Virus record (IMG/VR): IMGVR_UViG_3300008105_000022
Span: 1 to 22,972 of that record
Reading direction: 5' to 3' (one strand)
Source: a virus
DNA: 22,972 bases
Under the pieces are notes generated by a model. The model was not told where the DNA came from, ran no database searches, and worked only from the letters and a program-made list of their open reading frames with translations. Positions 22,616 through 22,972 of this stretch are shown here, in pieces (position 1 is the stretch's first letter; each line of letters starts with the position of its first letter). Position numbers and translations under genes: made by a program.

Positions 22616-22881
22616 TACAAACCTAGACCTCCACGACCAAGCCCACCAAGAGTTTTTCCTTCAATACGTTTCTCTTTAAATGAGTTGTACTCTGGAGCAA
22701 CATCTTCGCTAGTGCTGGCGACATCGCCACCAACTCGTACAACTGCTTCACCTTGCCTTGCGGTAGGTGCAGGCGCTGCGGGATTCTCTACTTTTGGTGG
22801 TTTAGGGATTTTGCTTGTTGCGCCAAGCAAGGCACTACCTGCACTAAGTCCCACCATCAACAATGAAATTGGATCACACAA
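22615..22881 (-). CDS. Small hypothetical protein, 88 aa, Gly-rich C-terminus
   Basis: The start is TTG at 22881, with AGGA 7 nt upstream. The N-terminus (CDPISLLMVGLSAGSALLGA) has one short hydrophobic stretch at about residues 5-21. A Pro/Ala-rich segment follows (PKPPKVENPAAPAP). The C-terminus is Gly/Leu-rich and repetitive (LGGLGRGGLGL). This is a recognisable style of small phage protein found ahead of portal genes, but I know of no proven function. It begins 9 nt after the stop of the acetyltransferase-like gene and overlaps the next gene by one base. A membrane-associated or minor virion role is possible. Confidence 0.75.
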   Translation of the reverse strand: MCDPISLLMVGLSAGSALLGATSKIPKPPKVENPAAPAPTARQGEAVVRVGGDVASTSEDVAPEYNSFKEKRIEGKTLGGLGRGGLGL

Positions 22882-22890
22882 ATTTATATC

Positions 22891-22972
22891 CTACTCAAGT
22901 TTAAGTTTTAGATTTGCACCCGTAGTTACAAATCCATGCCTGTGGTACAGCCTCTCGACTGCATCAGTTCGG
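22891..22972 (-). CDS. C-terminal end of a probable GNAT acetyltransferase
   Basis: Only the last 26 codons lie in the window, ending in TAG at 22891-22893. They read VERLYHRHGFVTTGANLKLK and then LE. The pattern of a helix followed by LY-x-R-H-GF and a closing strand is the usual C-terminal motif of Gcn5-type N-acetyltransferases. The substrate cannot be told. The gene is 9 nt upstream of the 88-aa gene and clearly in the same operon. Confidence in an ORF end is high; confidence in the family is moderate because so little is visible. Confidence 0.6.
   Translation of the reverse strand, partial: RTDAVERLYHRHGFVTTGANLKLKLE

Noticed and set aside
1-22972. CRISPR arrays, insertion sequences, integrase or attachment sites
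   Set aside because: No regularly spaced repeats, no transposase or recombinase motifs, and no duplicated tRNA end were seen; a lytic phage layout explains the window.

Overview
The window is the structural, packaging and lysis half of a T7-like podovirus genome (Autographiviridae-type), plus what looks like the join to its early region. Every gene I can support lies on the minus strand, so the map reads from position 22972 down to 1. Gene order and protein lengths follow T7 closely: portal (529 aa), scaffold (286), major capsid (324), tail tubular proteins A (206) and B (790), three internal virion proteins (171, 1187, 1244), tail fibre/spike (603), class II holin (70), small terminase (106) and large terminase (599). 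The host is not visible in the sequence. A Gram-negative bacterium is likely, because the phage is T7-like and carries peptidoglycan hydrolases in a predicted internal virion protein.

Right edge to about 3370: the tail of a GNAT-like acetyltransferase gene, two very small proteins of similar layout, then the tightly packed morphogenesis operon. Gaps are mostly 0-10 nt and stop/start overlaps are common. The two larger breaks carry regulation. A rho-independent terminator sits just after the capsid gene, as T-phi does in T7. A shared 20-bp motif that resembles an SP6/T7-type phage promoter lies directly upstream of the capsid gene and of the tail-fibre gene, the positions of phi10 and phi17 in T7. 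A bipartite hairpin lies between the two terminase genes, close to where T7 has an RNase III site.

3370 to 1850: a GC-rich intergenic block of consecutive hairpins, then two extra beta-rich proteins that are probably virion surface or decoration proteins. A terminator follows at 1848-1881.

1850 to 1: this part is mostly non-coding. An extremely AT-rich stretch (about 20-23% G+C in its core) holds dyads and a third, weaker copy of the phage promoter motif. It ends in a near-consensus host sigma-70 promoter (TTGACA, 17 bp, TATAAC) pointing leftward. Downstream are a 63-aa membrane protein, about 800 nt without a credible gene but packed with perfect stem-loops and closed on the left by a 25-bp helix, and then the start of a second small membrane protein. 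I read this as the late-to-early junction (right end joined to left end, or the terminal repeat), with an early operon that encodes a large structured non-coding RNA. That RNA is the least explained and most interesting object in the window.

The large virion proteins show mosaicism. The receptor-binding part of the spike and a 240-bp block of about 70% G+C inside the 1244-aa internal protein differ sharply in composition from their surroundings. The peptidoglycan-cutting activity has been moved into the 1187-aa protein, which carries a SleB-like domain followed by an M15-like zinc peptidase domain.
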